Below are positions 42,785 to 53,306 of a stretch of 64,000 nt of DNA, piece after piece; position 1 is the first letter of the stretch; the number at the start of each line of letters is the position of its first letter. Where the stretch lies: the NCBI GenBank assembly GCA_038116745.1, contig JAYODW010000012.1, positions 41,283-105,282 on the forward strand, read 5' to 3'. The notes beneath the pieces were generated by a model. The model saw only the letters and a program-made list of their open reading frames with translations, was not told where the DNA came from and made no database searches. Source of the stretch: JAYODW01 sp038116745. GTDB lineage: Bacteria; Pseudomonadota; Gammaproteobacteria; Ga0077536. A program made the translations under genes and the position numbers.

Positions 42785-43654
42785 TCAACTGCGACGCAGG
42801 CGCTCAATCAGCGCCGAGGTATCCCAACGCCCACCGCCTAGCGCCTGCACTTCAGCGTAAAAAGCGTTCAGCTGTTTCGTTACCGGCAGCTCAGCGCCGT
42901 TGCGCTGCGCTTCAGCGAGCACAATGCCGAGGTCCTTGCGCATCAGATCAACCGCGAAACCAAAGTCGTAACGCCCTTCACACATGGTCAGCCCGCGGTT
43001 GTCCATCTGCCAGGACTGTGCTGCGCCCTGGCCGATCGTCTCAAGCACAGCCCCCATATCAAGCCCCGCACGCTGACCGAAATTGAGCGCCTCGGCGAGG
43101 CCCTGGATCACGTTGGCAACGCAGATCTGGTTAACCATCTTCGTCAGCTGTCCCGCGCCGCTCGGCCCCAGGTGCACACAGGCGCGCGCGTATGCCGAGA
43201 TCAAAGGTTCGGCGCTTGAGAAAGCTTCTGCCGTGCCGCCACACATGACGGTCAGCGCTCCTTTCTCGGCGCCCGCCTGTCCGCCCGAGATTGGTGCATC
43301 AATGAAACCAAGGCCGCGCGCGGCCAGAGCTTCTGCCAGCTCACGCGCCACTGATGCGGAGGTCGTGGTGTGATCTACCGCGATACTTCCTGCTTGCATA
43401 CCGTGCACCGCCCCATCTGTACCGAGCAGGACTTCACGTACGTCATCATCATTGCCCACACAGACAAACACGGCCTCGGCGCCGACTGCCGCCGACGCGG
43501 GTGTGTCGGCTGAAGTTCCGCCATGGGCCGCGCACCAGGCAGCAGCCCGCTCCTGCGTTCGGTTGAACACGGTTACCGCGTGGCCGGCGCGCACGAGATG
43601 CCCCGCCATCGGAGAACCCATGACTCCCAGACCAATGAATGCCACTTTGCTCAT
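42785..43654 (-). CDS. 3-hydroxyisobutyrate dehydrogenase-family NAD(P) oxidoreductase
   Basis: 289 residues. Rossmann start FIGLGVMGSPMAGHLVRAGHAV with NRT, then the substrate-binding APISGGQAGAEKGALTVMCGG and the catalytic-Lys region GQLTKMVNQ. Family includes 3-hydroxyisobutyrate, tartronate semialdehyde and glyoxylate reductases; which one is not clear. The ATG overlaps the rimO stop (ATGA, 43651-43654). Confidence 0.88.
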   Translation of the reverse strand: MSKVAFIGLGVMGSPMAGHLVRAGHAVTVFNRTQERAAAWCAAHGGTSADTPASAAVGAEAVFVCVGNDDDVREVLLGTDGAVHGMQAGSIAVDHTTTSASVARELAEALAARGLGFIDAPISGGQAGAEKGALTVMCGGTAEAFSSAEPLISAYARACVHLGPSGAGQLTKMVNQICVANVIQGLAEALNFGQRAGLDMGAVLETIGQGAAQSWQMDNRGLTMCEGRYDFGFAVDLMRKDLGIVLAEAQRNGAELPVTKQLNAFYAEVQALGGGRWDTSALIERLRRS

Positions 43655-45015
43655 GCCTGCACCTCCGACACGCCTGGTCCGAAACCCTGCACTAGCGGAC
43701 GCGCAGTGAGGTCGTAATCGTCAGCCCCGGTGACCACTACTCTGAGCTGATCGCCAGCGGACAAGCCTGAGACATCCGGCAGATGCACCACACCGTCTAT
43801 CTCCGGCGCATCACCCATTCCGCGTGCGACCGCGCCAGCGGTATCTATAGCATCCACCAGCACATCGATCTCGGTCCCGATTCTGGCCGCAAGCCGCGCC
43901 CGACTGATGGTCATCTGCGTTTCCATGAGCTCCTCATAGCGTGCCTGCTTGACTGACTCAGGCACCGCCCCGGGGAAGGCGTTTGCCGCTGCCCCGGTTA
44001 CCGGGGAGTACTTGAAGCACCCTACCCGGTCGATCTGGGCGGCCTCGAGAAAGCTCAACAGCTGCGCAAAATCAGCGTCTTCTTCGCCCGGGAATCCGAC
44101 AATGAAGGTACTTCTGAGGGTCAGACCGGGGATCTGCTCCCGCCACCGGTGAATTCGCTCAAGCACTTTCTCGCTTGCTGCGGGCCGCTTCATCGCCTTC
44201 AGCACCCGCGGACTGGCATGCTGAAACGGTATGTCGAGGTAGGGCAGGATGCCGCCGGACCCCATGATGGGCAGTACAGCGTCAACGTGCGGATACGGGT
44301 ACACGTAGTGCAATCGGACCCAGACACCGAGCGTCGCCAGCGCTTCACACAGGCCTAGGAAACTGCTCTTCACCGGACGACCGCCCCAGAAGCCGGTGCG
44401 GTAGCCGAGATCAACGCCGTAGGCGCTGGTGTCCTGCGAAATAACCAGAAGCTCTCGCACCCCGGCATCGACGAGACGCCGGGCTTCGTCAAGCACCTCC
44501 CCTATCGGTCGACTGACCAGCGAGCCGCGCAGCCTGGGAATGATGCAGAAACTGCAGCTGTGGTTGCAGCCTTCGGAAATTTTCAGGTACGCGTAGTGGC
44601 GCGGCGTCAACCGGATCCCCTGTGCTGGCACCAGATCCTGCAGGGGATCGTGATGTCCCCGGAAAGGCGCATGCTCATGCACCGCGGCCATCACTGCTTC
44701 GTACTGATGCGGTCCCGTCACCGCAAGAACCGACGGATGCAGCTCCCGGATGGTCTGCGCATCCACCCCCAGACAACCGGTCACCACCACGCGCCCGTTT
44801 TCGTCCAGCGCTTCGCCGATAGCGGCAAGAGACTCCGCCCTGGCGTCGTCGATAAAACCACAGGTATTCACCACGACCAGGGCAGCGTCGTCGTAGCTCG
44901 GCGTGATCGCATAGCCCTCAAGACGCAGCTGAGTCAGGATCCGTTCGGAATCAACCAGTGCCTTGGGGCAACCCAGGCTGACAAACCCGATTTTAGGTGC
45001 AGATCGCGTATTCAC
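43651..45015 (-). CDS. rimO: Ribosomal protein S12 methylthiotransferase
   Basis: 454 residues. Radical-SAM enzyme that adds a methylthio group to Asp of ribosomal protein S12. Order: N-terminal methylthiotransferase domain with its cluster Cys in SLGCPKALVDSE, NTCGFIDDARAES and VTGCLG; radical-SAM domain with CNHSCSFCIIPRLRG; IVGFPGEEDADF; C-terminal TRAM domain. These are RimO rather than MiaB signatures (GCPK and CxxxCxxC context). Translationally coupled to the dehydrogenase gene. Confidence 0.96.
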   Translation of the reverse strand: MNTRSAPKIGFVSLGCPKALVDSERILTQLRLEGYAITPSYDDAALVVVNTCGFIDDARAESLAAIGEALDENGRVVVTGCLGVDAQTIRELHPSVLAVTGPHQYEAVMAAVHEHAPFRGHHDPLQDLVPAQGIRLTPRHYAYLKISEGCNHSCSFCIIPRLRGSLVSRPIGEVLDEARRLVDAGVRELLVISQDTSAYGVDLGYRTGFWGGRPVKSSFLGLCEALATLGVWVRLHYVYPYPHVDAVLPIMGSGGILPYLDIPFQHASPRVLKAMKRPAASEKVLERIHRWREQIPGLTLRSTFIVGFPGEEDADFAQLLSFLEAAQIDRVGCFKYSPVTGAAANAFPGAVPESVKQARYEELMETQMTISRARLAARIGTEIDVLVDAIDTAGAVARGMGDAPEIDGVVHLPDVSGLSAGDQLRVVVTGADDYDLTARPLVQGFGPGVSEVQA

Positions 45016-45185
45016 AGATAAAGTGAGCCCTACTCGGCGACGGCGCTGACGGTCATGAAAACATCAAGAATGGAGACTACGAGGTGTCGGCGTGTCCGTG
45101 ACACGGCGGCTCGCGGAACTGCTTATCCATTGCACAATATGCGCTTGACCCTGGCAAGCAACATCATCGCGCAGAAGGATAGCTA

Positions 45186-48100
45186 ATGCTTTACCTCTTA
45201 CGTCCGACCGGAGTGAAAGCGCTGACGGCGGTAGCGTTCCTGAATGCGTTCGTCGACCTGGGCCATAAAGTCACGCTTCAGAACACGGTATTCAAGGTTT
45301 TCGATGGCCCTGAGCAGATCGCACTCAGTGGACTGATCAACGCGCTGATCCTCCTGCCTTTTGTCATGCTTCTGTCCCCGGCAGGATTTCTCTCTGACAG
45401 GTTTTCCAAAACCCTCGTACTGCGCCGTACCGCAGCCCTCGCCGTTCCAATCAGCCTCGCACTCACCCTTTGCTACTACCTTGGCTGGTTCTATCCCGCG
45501 CTTGGTCTGACCTTCGCGCTTGCGCTGCAGAGCGCGATCTACGCGCCCGCGAAGCTTGGGACGCTGCGTCAACTGGTCGGCACCGCAGTGCTGGTGGGCA
45601 CCAACGGCCTGCTGCAGGCCGCGACAACCGCAGCGATCCTCCTCAGCATGATGGTGTTTTCGTTCGGCTTCGAGTTCCTGGTTGATCCGCACCTCTGGGG
45701 CGATCCGCGCGCCATTCTCCGCAGCGCTGCCCCGCTGGGCTGGATCCTTGTCGCCGGCACACTCGCGGAGTATCAGCTGACACGCCGGCTTCCGATTCTG
45801 GAGGACGGCAACCCAGCGCTCTCATTCGATTTTGGCCGCTATCGCCGCGGCATTTATCTCCGCGAGGCCCTCTCGAGCGTGTGGCAGCGGCCTGTCCTGC
45901 GCCTGTCGGTGATCGGCCTGGCCGTGTTCTGGTCGATCGCACAGGTGCTGGTCGCGGTCTACCCAGCGTTTGCCGAAAGTTTCCTCGGCATGAGCAACGT
46001 CGCCACCATTCAGCTCATCATGGCTGCCGCCTCTGTCGGCGTATGCCTCGGCGCGCTGCTGACCGCCGGGCTCTCCCGCGGGCATGTCGAGACCGGCCTC
46101 ATCCCGCTGGGTGCCGGGGGCGTTGCGCTTTCTCTGGCGCTGCTCAGCGTTACCCCGGAAATCCACTTCCAGGCCCTGCTGTTCGGTGCACTGGGTCTCA
46201 GCGGAGCGCTGTTTATCGTGCCACTTAACGCGCTCGTCCAGTTCCACGCGGCACCGGAAGCGCTGGGGCGCACGCTCGCGGCTTCCGGGTTCCTCAACCA
46301 CCTGATGATGCTCGGATTCCTGGCGTTGACGGTCCTGTTCGCGCTGCTCGGGTTCGGCGATCGCCTGCTTCTTGCGCTCCTGACTATCGTGGCCATCGTC
46401 GGGGCGGTTTACACCGTCAGCAAGCTACCCCAGTCGCTTGTCCGTCTGGGCATCGCCCGTGCGTTCGCATTTCGTTATCGCCTGCGTGTGATCGGTATTG
46501 AGCAGATCCCCCGGGCCGGCGGCGTCCTGCTGCTCGGCAATCATGTCTCCTGGATCGATTGGGCCATCGTCGCCATGGCCAGTCCTCGCCCGGTGCGCTT
46601 TGTCATGGCCCGGAGTATCTACGAACGCTGGTATCTGCGCCGTTTTCTGGATTTCATGGGCGTCATCCCGATCGCGCGGGCCGGCTCTAAGGCTTCTCTC
46701 GAAACCGTTGCTGCGAGCCTCGACGCGGGTGACGTCGTCTGTCTTTTTCCAGAAGGCGCAATCAGTCGTCACGGACAGCTGAACGAATTCAAAAGTGGCT
46801 TCGAGCGCGCTCTTGCCCAGGTGACAAATGCCAACACCGTCGTCGTCCCGTTCTACCTCCGGGGACTCTGGGGCAGTCAGTTCTCCTACGCGGCCGGTGC
46901 CCTTCAGGCGCGCTCAGCGCGGGGGCCGCGTCGTGACATCATCGTGACCTTCGGCCAGGCACTGCCGCAAACCTGCCACGCCAGCGGCGTAAAACAGGCG
47001 ATCGCAGAGCTTTCAATCACCGGATGGCAGCAGTTCGTTGAGACGCTGCCCTCTATTCCCCGGATGTGGCTGCGGCAATCGCGGCGGGGCGGCAGCCAGG
47101 TTGCCGTGATCGAATCGACGGGTCGCAAGATATCCCGCAGCGCGCTCAACATCGGTGTGCTGTGCTTCGCCCGGCTGATCAGAAAGCGCAGCCCGGGCCC
47201 ACGAGTCGGGATCCTGCTGCCGGCCAGCGGCGGCGGGGCGATCGTCAATATGGCCGCACTGCTCGCGGGCAAAACCATCGTCAATCTGAATTTCACCGCC
47301 GCGCCGACCGCACTCGCGGCCAGCATCCGCTCAGCCGGGCTGACGGAGATCTATTCTTCAAGCCAGTTTCTCGAACGCCTCGAACAACGCGGCATCGAAA
47401 TCACGGAGGCTACGCAGGGCTGCACCATCTATGCGGCAGAGGACTTGCGCGCCACCCTGGGGCCGCTTGATCTGCTCAGAGCCTGGCTCAGCCTGAAGCT
47501 ATTGCCGTCGCGCTGGATTGCCGCCTTGTACGGCGCCGAGCGTGACCCTGACGCGACGGCGGCAATTCTTTTTTCGAGCGGCAGCGAAGGGCTCCCGAAG
47601 GGCGTCATGCTGAGCCATCGCAACCTGCTGGCAAACATCGCGCAGACGACCGATATGCTGAATCCGGTCGATGAAGACGTCATCGTCGGCTGCCTGCCGC
47701 TGTTCCATGCGTTCGGTCTGACCGTAACGACCCTGCTCCCGATGCTCGAGTGTCTGCCGCTCATCACCCATCCGGATCCCACGGACGCGCCCAACCTCGC
47801 GCGCGCTATTTATGAATACCGCGGCACGGTCCTGTGCGGCACGTCGACTTTTCTGCGCCTTTATGCGCGTAACCCCAGGGTTCTGCCGCTGATGCTAGAA
47901 CCGCTGCGGCTTGTCGTTGCAGGCGCGGAACGACTGGACCCTTCAGTGCGTGAGAGTTTTACGCAGAAATTCAACAAAACAATCTATGAAGGCTACGGCG
48001 CCACCGAGACCACGCCGGTCGCCAGCGTCAACGTGCCTGACTATCTCGATGCGGAAACCTGGACCTTCCACGCGGGCAGCCGGATCGGCACCGTCGGCAT

Positions 48101-48653
48101 GCCGCTACCGGGCAGCTGCTTCCGCATTGTCGATCCGGATACGCACGAGACCCTTCCCACAGGCATCGACGGACTTATCCTGATTGGCGGTGTGCAGGTC
48201 ATGCTTGGTTATCTCGATGACCCGGCCAGGACCGCCGAGGCCATCGTCAAACTCGACGGACAGCGCTGGTACCGCACCGGCGACAAAGGTCATCTCGACG
48301 AAGACGGGTTTCTGACCATCGTCGATCGCTACTCCCGCTTTGCCAAGCTCGGCGGCGAAATGGTGAGCCTGGGCGCCGTGGAGCAGGCGATTACCCGGGC
48401 ACTGGTCATCGATATCGAGGTTGTGGTGGTAAGCGTCCCCGATCCGCGCAAGGGCGAACGCCTGGTCGCCATCGTGCCGTCCGGTGAGGAGGGGCTGGAC
48501 ATCGCTGCGCTGCGTCAGCAGCTGAGGGAGGCCGGACTGCCCGCTTTAATGGTTCCGGACCAGTGGCTGGCCGTCGAAGTAATGCCCAAGCTCGGCAGCG
48601 GCAAGACCGACTTCACCGCCGCCCGCGCAATCGCTCTGACGCATTCCGCCTGA
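45186..48653 (+). CDS. aas: LplT-PlsC-Aas fusion: lysophospholipid transporter and acyl-ACP synthetase/acyltransferase
   Basis: 1155 residues in three parts: an MFS-type lysophospholipid flippase (about 1-415, 12 helices), a PlsC-type acyltransferase (about 430-620, NHVSWIDWA and FPEGAISRHG) and an AMP-dependent acyl-ACP synthetase (about 700-1150, FSSGSEGLPKGVMLSHRN, GYGATETTPVASVN, LGSGKTDF). In enteric bacteria the flippase (LplT) is a separate protein; here all three are one chain, an arrangement known in other proteobacteria. It brings in and re-acylates lysophosphatidylethanolamine. Ribosome-binding site AAGGAT before the ATG. Confidence 0.94.
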   Translation: MLYLLRPTGVKALTAVAFLNAFVDLGHKVTLQNTVFKVFDGPEQIALSGLINALILLPFVMLLSPAGFLSDRFSKTLVLRRTAALAVPISLALTLCYYLGWFYPALGLTFALALQSAIYAPAKLGTLRQLVGTAVLVGTNGLLQAATTAAILLSMMVFSFGFEFLVDPHLWGDPRAILRSAAPLGWILVAGTLAEYQLTRRLPILEDGNPALSFDFGRYRRGIYLREALSSVWQRPVLRLSVIGLAVFWSIAQVLVAVYPAFAESFLGMSNVATIQLIMAAASVGVCLGALLTAGLSRGHVETGLIPLGAGGVALSLALLSVTPEIHFQALLFGALGLSGALFIVPLNALVQFHAAPEALGRTLAASGFLNHLMMLGFLALTVLFALLGFGDRLLLALLTIVAIVGAVYTVSKLPQSLVRLGIARAFAFRYRLRVIGIEQIPRAGGVLLLGNHVSWIDWAIVAMASPRPVRFVMARSIYERWYLRRFLDFMGVIPIARAGSKASLETVAASLDAGDVVCLFPEGAISRHGQLNEFKSGFERALAQVTNANTVVVPFYLRGLWGSQFSYAAGALQARSARGPRRDIIVTFGQALPQTCHASGVKQAIAELSITGWQQFVETLPSIPRMWLRQSRRGGSQVAVIESTGRKISRSALNIGVLCFARLIRKRSPGPRVGILLPASGGGAIVNMAALLAGKTIVNLNFTAAPTALAASIRSAGLTEIYSSSQFLERLEQRGIEITEATQGCTIYAAEDLRATLGPLDLLRAWLSLKLLPSRWIAALYGAERDPDATAAILFSSGSEGLPKGVMLSHRNLLANIAQTTDMLNPVDEDVIVGCLPLFHAFGLTVTTLLPMLECLPLITHPDPTDAPNLARAIYEYRGTVLCGTSTFLRLYARNPRVLPLMLEPLRLVVAGAERLDPSVRESFTQKFNKTIYEGYGATETTPVASVNVPDYLDAETWTFHAGSRIGTVGMPLPGSCFRIVDPDTHETLPTGIDGLILIGGVQVMLGYLDDPARTAEAIVKLDGQRWYRTGDKGHLDEDGFLTIVDRYSRFAKLGGEMVSLGAVEQAITRALVIDIEVVVVSVPDPRKGERLVAIVPSGEEGLDIAALRQQLREAGLPALMVPDQWLAVEVMPKLGSGKTDFTAARAIALTHSA

Positions 48654-48666
48654 GCGCAGCGGGCTA

Positions 48667-50130
48667 TCAGGGATCTGCCTGGTAAGCCTGGTAGGCCGGC
48701 ACCTGCGTCGTATCCCAGCCACCGCCCAGAGCACGATGAATATTCACCAGCTCCTGGGCAAGGTTTATCTCTGAAAGAGACAGCTGATCCTCAATCAGCA
48801 GCAGATTGCGCTCTGCGTCGAGGACCGAAAGAAAATCTTCAACGCCTTCCTGATAGCGCAGGCGCGCCAGTTCCGAGGCGCGGGCGCTTTCGACCTGCGC
48901 CGCCTTGAGCTGGGTCTGCCTGGCCCGCTCCTGACCCCAGCTGCGTACCGCAGTGTCCAGTTCCTCGAGCGCCTGGGTCACCGTTGCCTGGTAGCGCACC
49001 AGCGCAGCGGCCGCAACGCTGTCACTCTGGCGTATCCGGGCGTAGCTGGCTTCCCGATCAAATACGTTCCAGGTCACCGTGGGACCGAGTTCAAAGGTTG
49101 GTGCGCCCGCCGCGGTCAGGTTCGAGAGTGGAGCACCGGCCACACCTACCAGTCCGTCCAGCGTGACGGTCGGAAACAGATCGGCCGTCGCCACGCCGAT
49201 ACGGGCACTGGCCGCGGCCAAGGACCTCTCTGCGGCGAGGATGTCCGGGCGCCTGCGCAGCAGATCGGCCGGTTTTCCGATCGCCACCAGACTCGGCAGC
49301 TGTGGCAGCCCGCGCGGCGACTGCAACAGCTCTGATAGCTGTCCAGGCGCCCGGCCGGTCAGGGTAGTCAATCGGTTGAGGGCCGCCGCCGCAGCTGCCC
49401 GCAGGCTCGGAATCGTTGCCTGACTGGTCAGCAGCTGGGTGCGCGCACGCGCGACGTCGAGCTCTGTGGCGGCGCCCTCCGCGCTCAGCACCGCGACCAG
49501 GTCCAGGGTCTGTGTCTGCACCGCGACATTGCGCTCTGCAACCGCCATCCGCACCTGCGCGCCGCGCAGGTCGATATAACTGCTCACCACCTGAGCCAGC
49601 ACAGCAACCAGAACCTGGTCTCGTAGTGCAGACTGCGCCGCCAGATCCGCGTCAGCGGCTTCGATACTGCGACGCACACGCCCGAACAGATCTATTTCCC
49701 ACGAAAGGTCCAAAGAAAACACGCCGCGCGTCGTTGTCGGCGCCCGATCGTCAGCATTTGCTATGGGCAGCACCGCGGTCGCGTTGCGTGCCTCGCGCAC
49801 GGCGCCACGCGCATTAATCAGGGGCACCTGGCGGGTGCTGACGAGGGCCAGACCCGCGCGCGCAGCTTCCACATTGGCCACCGCGACACGCAGGTCGTAG
49901 TTAGCGGCCGTTGCCTGCTCGATCAGACCATCGAGTTCGGAATCATTGAGCAGCTGCCACCACGCGCCGGTAGGTGTGGCGCTGCTCACTGTCGAGTCGG
50001 GCTGCGCGGCGACCTCGAACTCGGCGCTGACCTCAGCCGTGGATGCCGGCGCCCCATCGTAGTCCGGACCGACAGCGCTGCAGCCTCCAAGCAGCAGAGC
50101 GCACGCGATTGTGCCGTGGCGGGACATCAT
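48667..50130 (-). CDS. RND efflux outer-membrane lipoprotein (OprM/NodT family)
   Basis: 487 residues with a clear lipobox (LLLGGC, Cys near 16) then SAVGPDYDGAP, the family's usual start. TolC-like channel with VANVEAARAGLALV and QVLVAVLAQVVSSYIDLRGAQ in the first helical repeat and LRRRPDILAAERSLAAASARIGVATADLFP between the repeats. Its ATG overlaps the stop of the pump gene (50127-50130). Third gene of a complete tripartite pump. Confidence 0.93.
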   Translation of the reverse strand: MMSRHGTIACALLLGGCSAVGPDYDGAPASTAEVSAEFEVAAQPDSTVSSATPTGAWWQLLNDSELDGLIEQATAANYDLRVAVANVEAARAGLALVSTRQVPLINARGAVREARNATAVLPIANADDRAPTTTRGVFSLDLSWEIDLFGRVRRSIEAADADLAAQSALRDQVLVAVLAQVVSSYIDLRGAQVRMAVAERNVAVQTQTLDLVAVLSAEGAATELDVARARTQLLTSQATIPSLRAAAAAALNRLTTLTGRAPGQLSELLQSPRGLPQLPSLVAIGKPADLLRRRPDILAAERSLAAASARIGVATADLFPTVTLDGLVGVAGAPLSNLTAAGAPTFELGPTVTWNVFDREASYARIRQSDSVAAAALVRYQATVTQALEELDTAVRSWGQERARQTQLKAAQVESARASELARLRYQEGVEDFLSVLDAERNLLLIEDQLSLSEINLAQELVNIHRALGGGWDTTQVPAYQAYQADP

Positions 50131-53100
50131 GGCGACCCGTCCGTTTCAGGAAAGCGCCAGCGGCGATAAAGCTCATTCGCAGCACGACAGACAATGTAGA
50201 AAACCGGCGTGAAGACCAGCCCGAAAAGCGTGACACCCAGCATGCCGGAAAATACTGCTGTACCCAGCGAGCGACGCATCTCGGCGCCCGCACCGGTTGC
50301 AATGGCGAGGGGCACCACGCCCATGATGAAGGCGAAAGAGGTCATCAGGATCGGTCGCAAGCGGGTTCGCGCCGCGCGCTCAGCGCCGGCGTACCAGCCA
50401 AGCCCGTCACGTTCCGCCTGACGGGCGAATTCGACAATCAGGATGGCGTTTTTAGCCGCCAGGCCAACCAGTACGATGAATCCCACCTGCACCAGAATAT
50501 TGTTGTCCATGCCACGCAGGTTGATACCGGTAACAGATGCCAGCAGACACATGGGCACAATCAGAATGACGGCCAACGGCAGCGTCCAGCTCTCATAAAG
50601 CGCAGCCAGCACCAGGAATACAAAGGCCACCGCCAGCGAAAAAGCTATCGGCGCAGTATTGCCGGCGAGTTTTTCCTGCAGCGCCAGATCGGTCCATTCG
50701 AAGCCGAACCCTGCCGGCAGCACCTCGGCCGCAATGCGCTCGACCGCGGCGATGGCCTCGCCGGTGGAATGACCGGGCGCGGCCACGCCCTGAATCTCTG
50801 CTGCGGGATAAAGGTTATAGCGCGACACCCGATATGGGCCGGTCAGGTCCTTGAAGGTAGTCAGCGATCCCAGCGGCACCATCGCGCCTGATTCTGAGCG
50901 GGCGCGCAGTTTGAAAATATCTTCCTTTTCATCCCGGTAGCTGCCTTCGGCCTGGGCTGTCACCTGATAGGTACGGCCCAGGAAATTGAAGTCGTTGACG
51001 TAGGCGGAGCCCAGATAGATCTCCAGCGCATCCAGCACCCGCTCTGCCGGCACGCGCAGCTTCTCGGCGCGGGTGCGGTCAATATCCGCGTAGAGCTTGG
51101 GTGTTGCGGTGTTGAAGGTCGTGAAGACGCGCGCAACCGTCGGCTCCTCGCGCAGCCTTGCGATCAGCGCCTGCGTCACATCTTCCAGCTCGTCAATGCC
51201 GTGTCCGCCCCGATCCTGCACATAGAGCTTCCAGCCGCCCCCGGTCCCGATCCCCCGCACCGGCGGCGGCGGCACGACAAACGCCATCGCTTCGCGGATC
51301 GAACCGAGACGCTTCTGCGCCTCGGCCACGGTCTGGTCGATTGTCAGTCCCAGCTCACTGCGCTCCTCGTAGGGCTTGAGCGGCGCAAAAATCGCTCCTG
51401 CGTTCGAGGCATTCGTGCGGGTCGCGCCATCAAATCCGGCAAACCCGGCCGTGTGAGACATTTCCGGCATATCCATGAGGAGTCTGGTCGCCTCCCGGAT
51501 AACGGCATCGGTCCGCGTGATCGAAGACCCCGCAGGGAGCTGATACACCGTGATCAGGTAACCCTGATCCTGCTGCGGTATGAAGCCCGTCGGGGTTGCC
51601 TGAAACTCATACGTGGTCAGTGCAATCAGCCCCGCGTAAAGCAGCAGCATCAAGCCGGCCATGCGCAGTACACGGCGGGTCAGCCAGGCATATCCGCCGG
51701 CGAATCGGTTGAAGCTGCGATTGAACCCCCTCGCAAACAGGGAGAACGGCAGCATCAATACCCGTGTGAAGCCGTTGCGCTGCTGATTTTCTGAGTGGGT
51801 CCGCAGTAACAGCGCCGACAGTGCAGGTGACAGCGTCAGCGACACCACGGCGGAAATAACGGTGGCGCTCGCCACGGTCAACGCGAACTGGCGGTAAAAC
51901 TGTCCGGCAATGCCGGTGATAAACGCGGTCGGAACAAAAACGGCCGACAGCACCAGCGCGATGGCAATCAGTGCGCCGCCGACTTCATCCATGGTCTTAT
52001 GCGCAGCCTCGCGTGGGGCCAGACCCTGACGCAGGTAGCGCTCCACGTTCTCGACCACCACGATGGCATCGTCGACCGCAATACCGACCGCCAGTACCAG
52101 GCCGAAAAGGGTCAGGTTGTTGATTGAGAAACCAAACGCCGCCATCACCGCAAAAGTACCGATGAGCGCGATCGGAATAGCAACCACGGGGATCACCGCC
52201 GCACGCCAGGACTGCAGGAAGACGAGGATCACGATCACAACCAGAATCATTGCCTCGAAAATCGTGAGGTACACCTCGCGCACGGACTGCTCGATAAATC
52301 GGGTCGGGTTGAATGCAATCGTCAGCTCTATCCCGCTGGGCAGCTCAGCCCGGATCTCCTCGATCAGCGCCTCGATGGACCGTGCAGTCTCGATGGCGTT
52401 CGTGCCGGGACGCTGGTAAACAGGAACCGGCAGCGCCGTCTTGCCATCCAGGTATCCGATGGTCGAGTAGTCCTGAACACCCAGCTCCACCCGGGCGACG
52501 TCCTTGAGCCGCGTGATGCGCCCGCTGGGCGTGCGCTTGACCACGATGTTGCCGAACTGATCGGGATCGATGAAACGGCCCTGGCTTTCGATAGGGATCT
52601 CAAACGCAGCATCCCGAGGCACCGGCAGCTGATTGATGCGTCCCGATGCCACCTGCACATTGTTCTGCCGCACCGCGTTGACGATTTCGTTGGCGGTCAG
52701 GTCACGCACTGCCGCGCGCTCCGGATCGATCCAGATCCGCATCGAATACGCGCGTTCGGCAAAGATATTGAACTGGCCGACGCCCGGCAGCCGAGCCAGG
52801 CGATCGACGACCTGCGTCCGAGCGTAGTTAGACAGGTAGGTGCCGTCCCGTGAGCCATCGGGAGAATTGAAGTGCAGCACCATCAGCATGTCAGGTGAAT
52901 TCTTGGCCACGTTCACGCCAAGGCGCCGCACGTCTTCAGGCAATCTGGGCTCTGCGATCGCAACCCGGTTCTGCACCAGCACCTGAGCGATGTCGAGATC
53001 AGTCCCCAGGGTAAAGGTCACGCGAATGATCAGGCGGCCATCACCGGTGGCGGCTGAATTCATGAACAGCATGCCGTCGACCCCGTTGATCTCCTGTTCG

Positions 53101-53300
53101 AGCGGGGTCGCCACGGTTTCTGCAACGGTCTCGGCACTTGCGCCGGGATAGGTCGCGGTGACCTGAATGGTTGGCGGCACAATTTCCGGGTACTGCGCTA
53201 CCGGCAGGGCGAAATACGCGATAGCGCCCGTGAGCGTAATGACGATCGCGATGACCGAAGCGAAGATCGGCCGGTCGATAAAAAAATGCGAGATACGCAC
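50127..53300 (-). CDS. RND multidrug efflux pump, HAE1/AcrB type
   Basis: 1057 residues, full length. Twelve helices in two halves with two large periplasmic loops. Typical features: FFIDRPIFASVIAIVITLTG start, QYPEIVPPTIQV, GVDGMLFMNS, LGVNVAKNSPD, helix 4 GIAVDDAIVVVENVERYL with the proton-relay Asp pair, and late NILVQVGFIVLVGLAAKNAILIVEFA. Substrates are usually drugs, solvents or hydrocarbons. It follows the adaptor by 6 bp. Confidence 0.96.
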   Translation of the reverse strand: MRISHFFIDRPIFASVIAIVITLTGAIAYFALPVAQYPEIVPPTIQVTATYPGASAETVAETVATPLEQEINGVDGMLFMNSAATGDGRLIIRVTFTLGTDLDIAQVLVQNRVAIAEPRLPEDVRRLGVNVAKNSPDMLMVLHFNSPDGSRDGTYLSNYARTQVVDRLARLPGVGQFNIFAERAYSMRIWIDPERAAVRDLTANEIVNAVRQNNVQVASGRINQLPVPRDAAFEIPIESQGRFIDPDQFGNIVVKRTPSGRITRLKDVARVELGVQDYSTIGYLDGKTALPVPVYQRPGTNAIETARSIEALIEEIRAELPSGIELTIAFNPTRFIEQSVREVYLTIFEAMILVVIVILVFLQSWRAAVIPVVAIPIALIGTFAVMAAFGFSINNLTLFGLVLAVGIAVDDAIVVVENVERYLRQGLAPREAAHKTMDEVGGALIAIALVLSAVFVPTAFITGIAGQFYRQFALTVASATVISAVVSLTLSPALSALLLRTHSENQQRNGFTRVLMLPFSLFARGFNRSFNRFAGGYAWLTRRVLRMAGLMLLLYAGLIALTTYEFQATPTGFIPQQDQGYLITVYQLPAGSSITRTDAVIREATRLLMDMPEMSHTAGFAGFDGATRTNASNAGAIFAPLKPYEERSELGLTIDQTVAEAQKRLGSIREAMAFVVPPPPVRGIGTGGGWKLYVQDRGGHGIDELEDVTQALIARLREEPTVARVFTTFNTATPKLYADIDRTRAEKLRVPAERVLDALEIYLGSAYVNDFNFLGRTYQVTAQAEGSYRDEKEDIFKLRARSESGAMVPLGSLTTFKDLTGPYRVSRYNLYPAAEIQGVAAPGHSTGEAIAAVERIAAEVLPAGFGFEWTDLALQEKLAGNTAPIAFSLAVAFVFLVLAALYESWTLPLAVILIVPMCLLASVTGINLRGMDNNILVQVGFIVLVGLAAKNAILIVEFARQAERDGLGWYAGAERAARTRLRPILMTSFAFIMGVVPLAIATGAGAEMRRSLGTAVFSGMLGVTLFGLVFTPVFYIVCRAANELYRRWRFPETDGSP

Positions 53301-53306
53301 GCGCGG

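Noticed and set aside
45091..45105. Perfect short hairpin CGTGTC-CGT-GACACG before the LplT-Aas gene
   Set aside because: Six-bp stem without T tract; such repeats are expected by chance in GC-rich DNA and nothing ties it to regulation.
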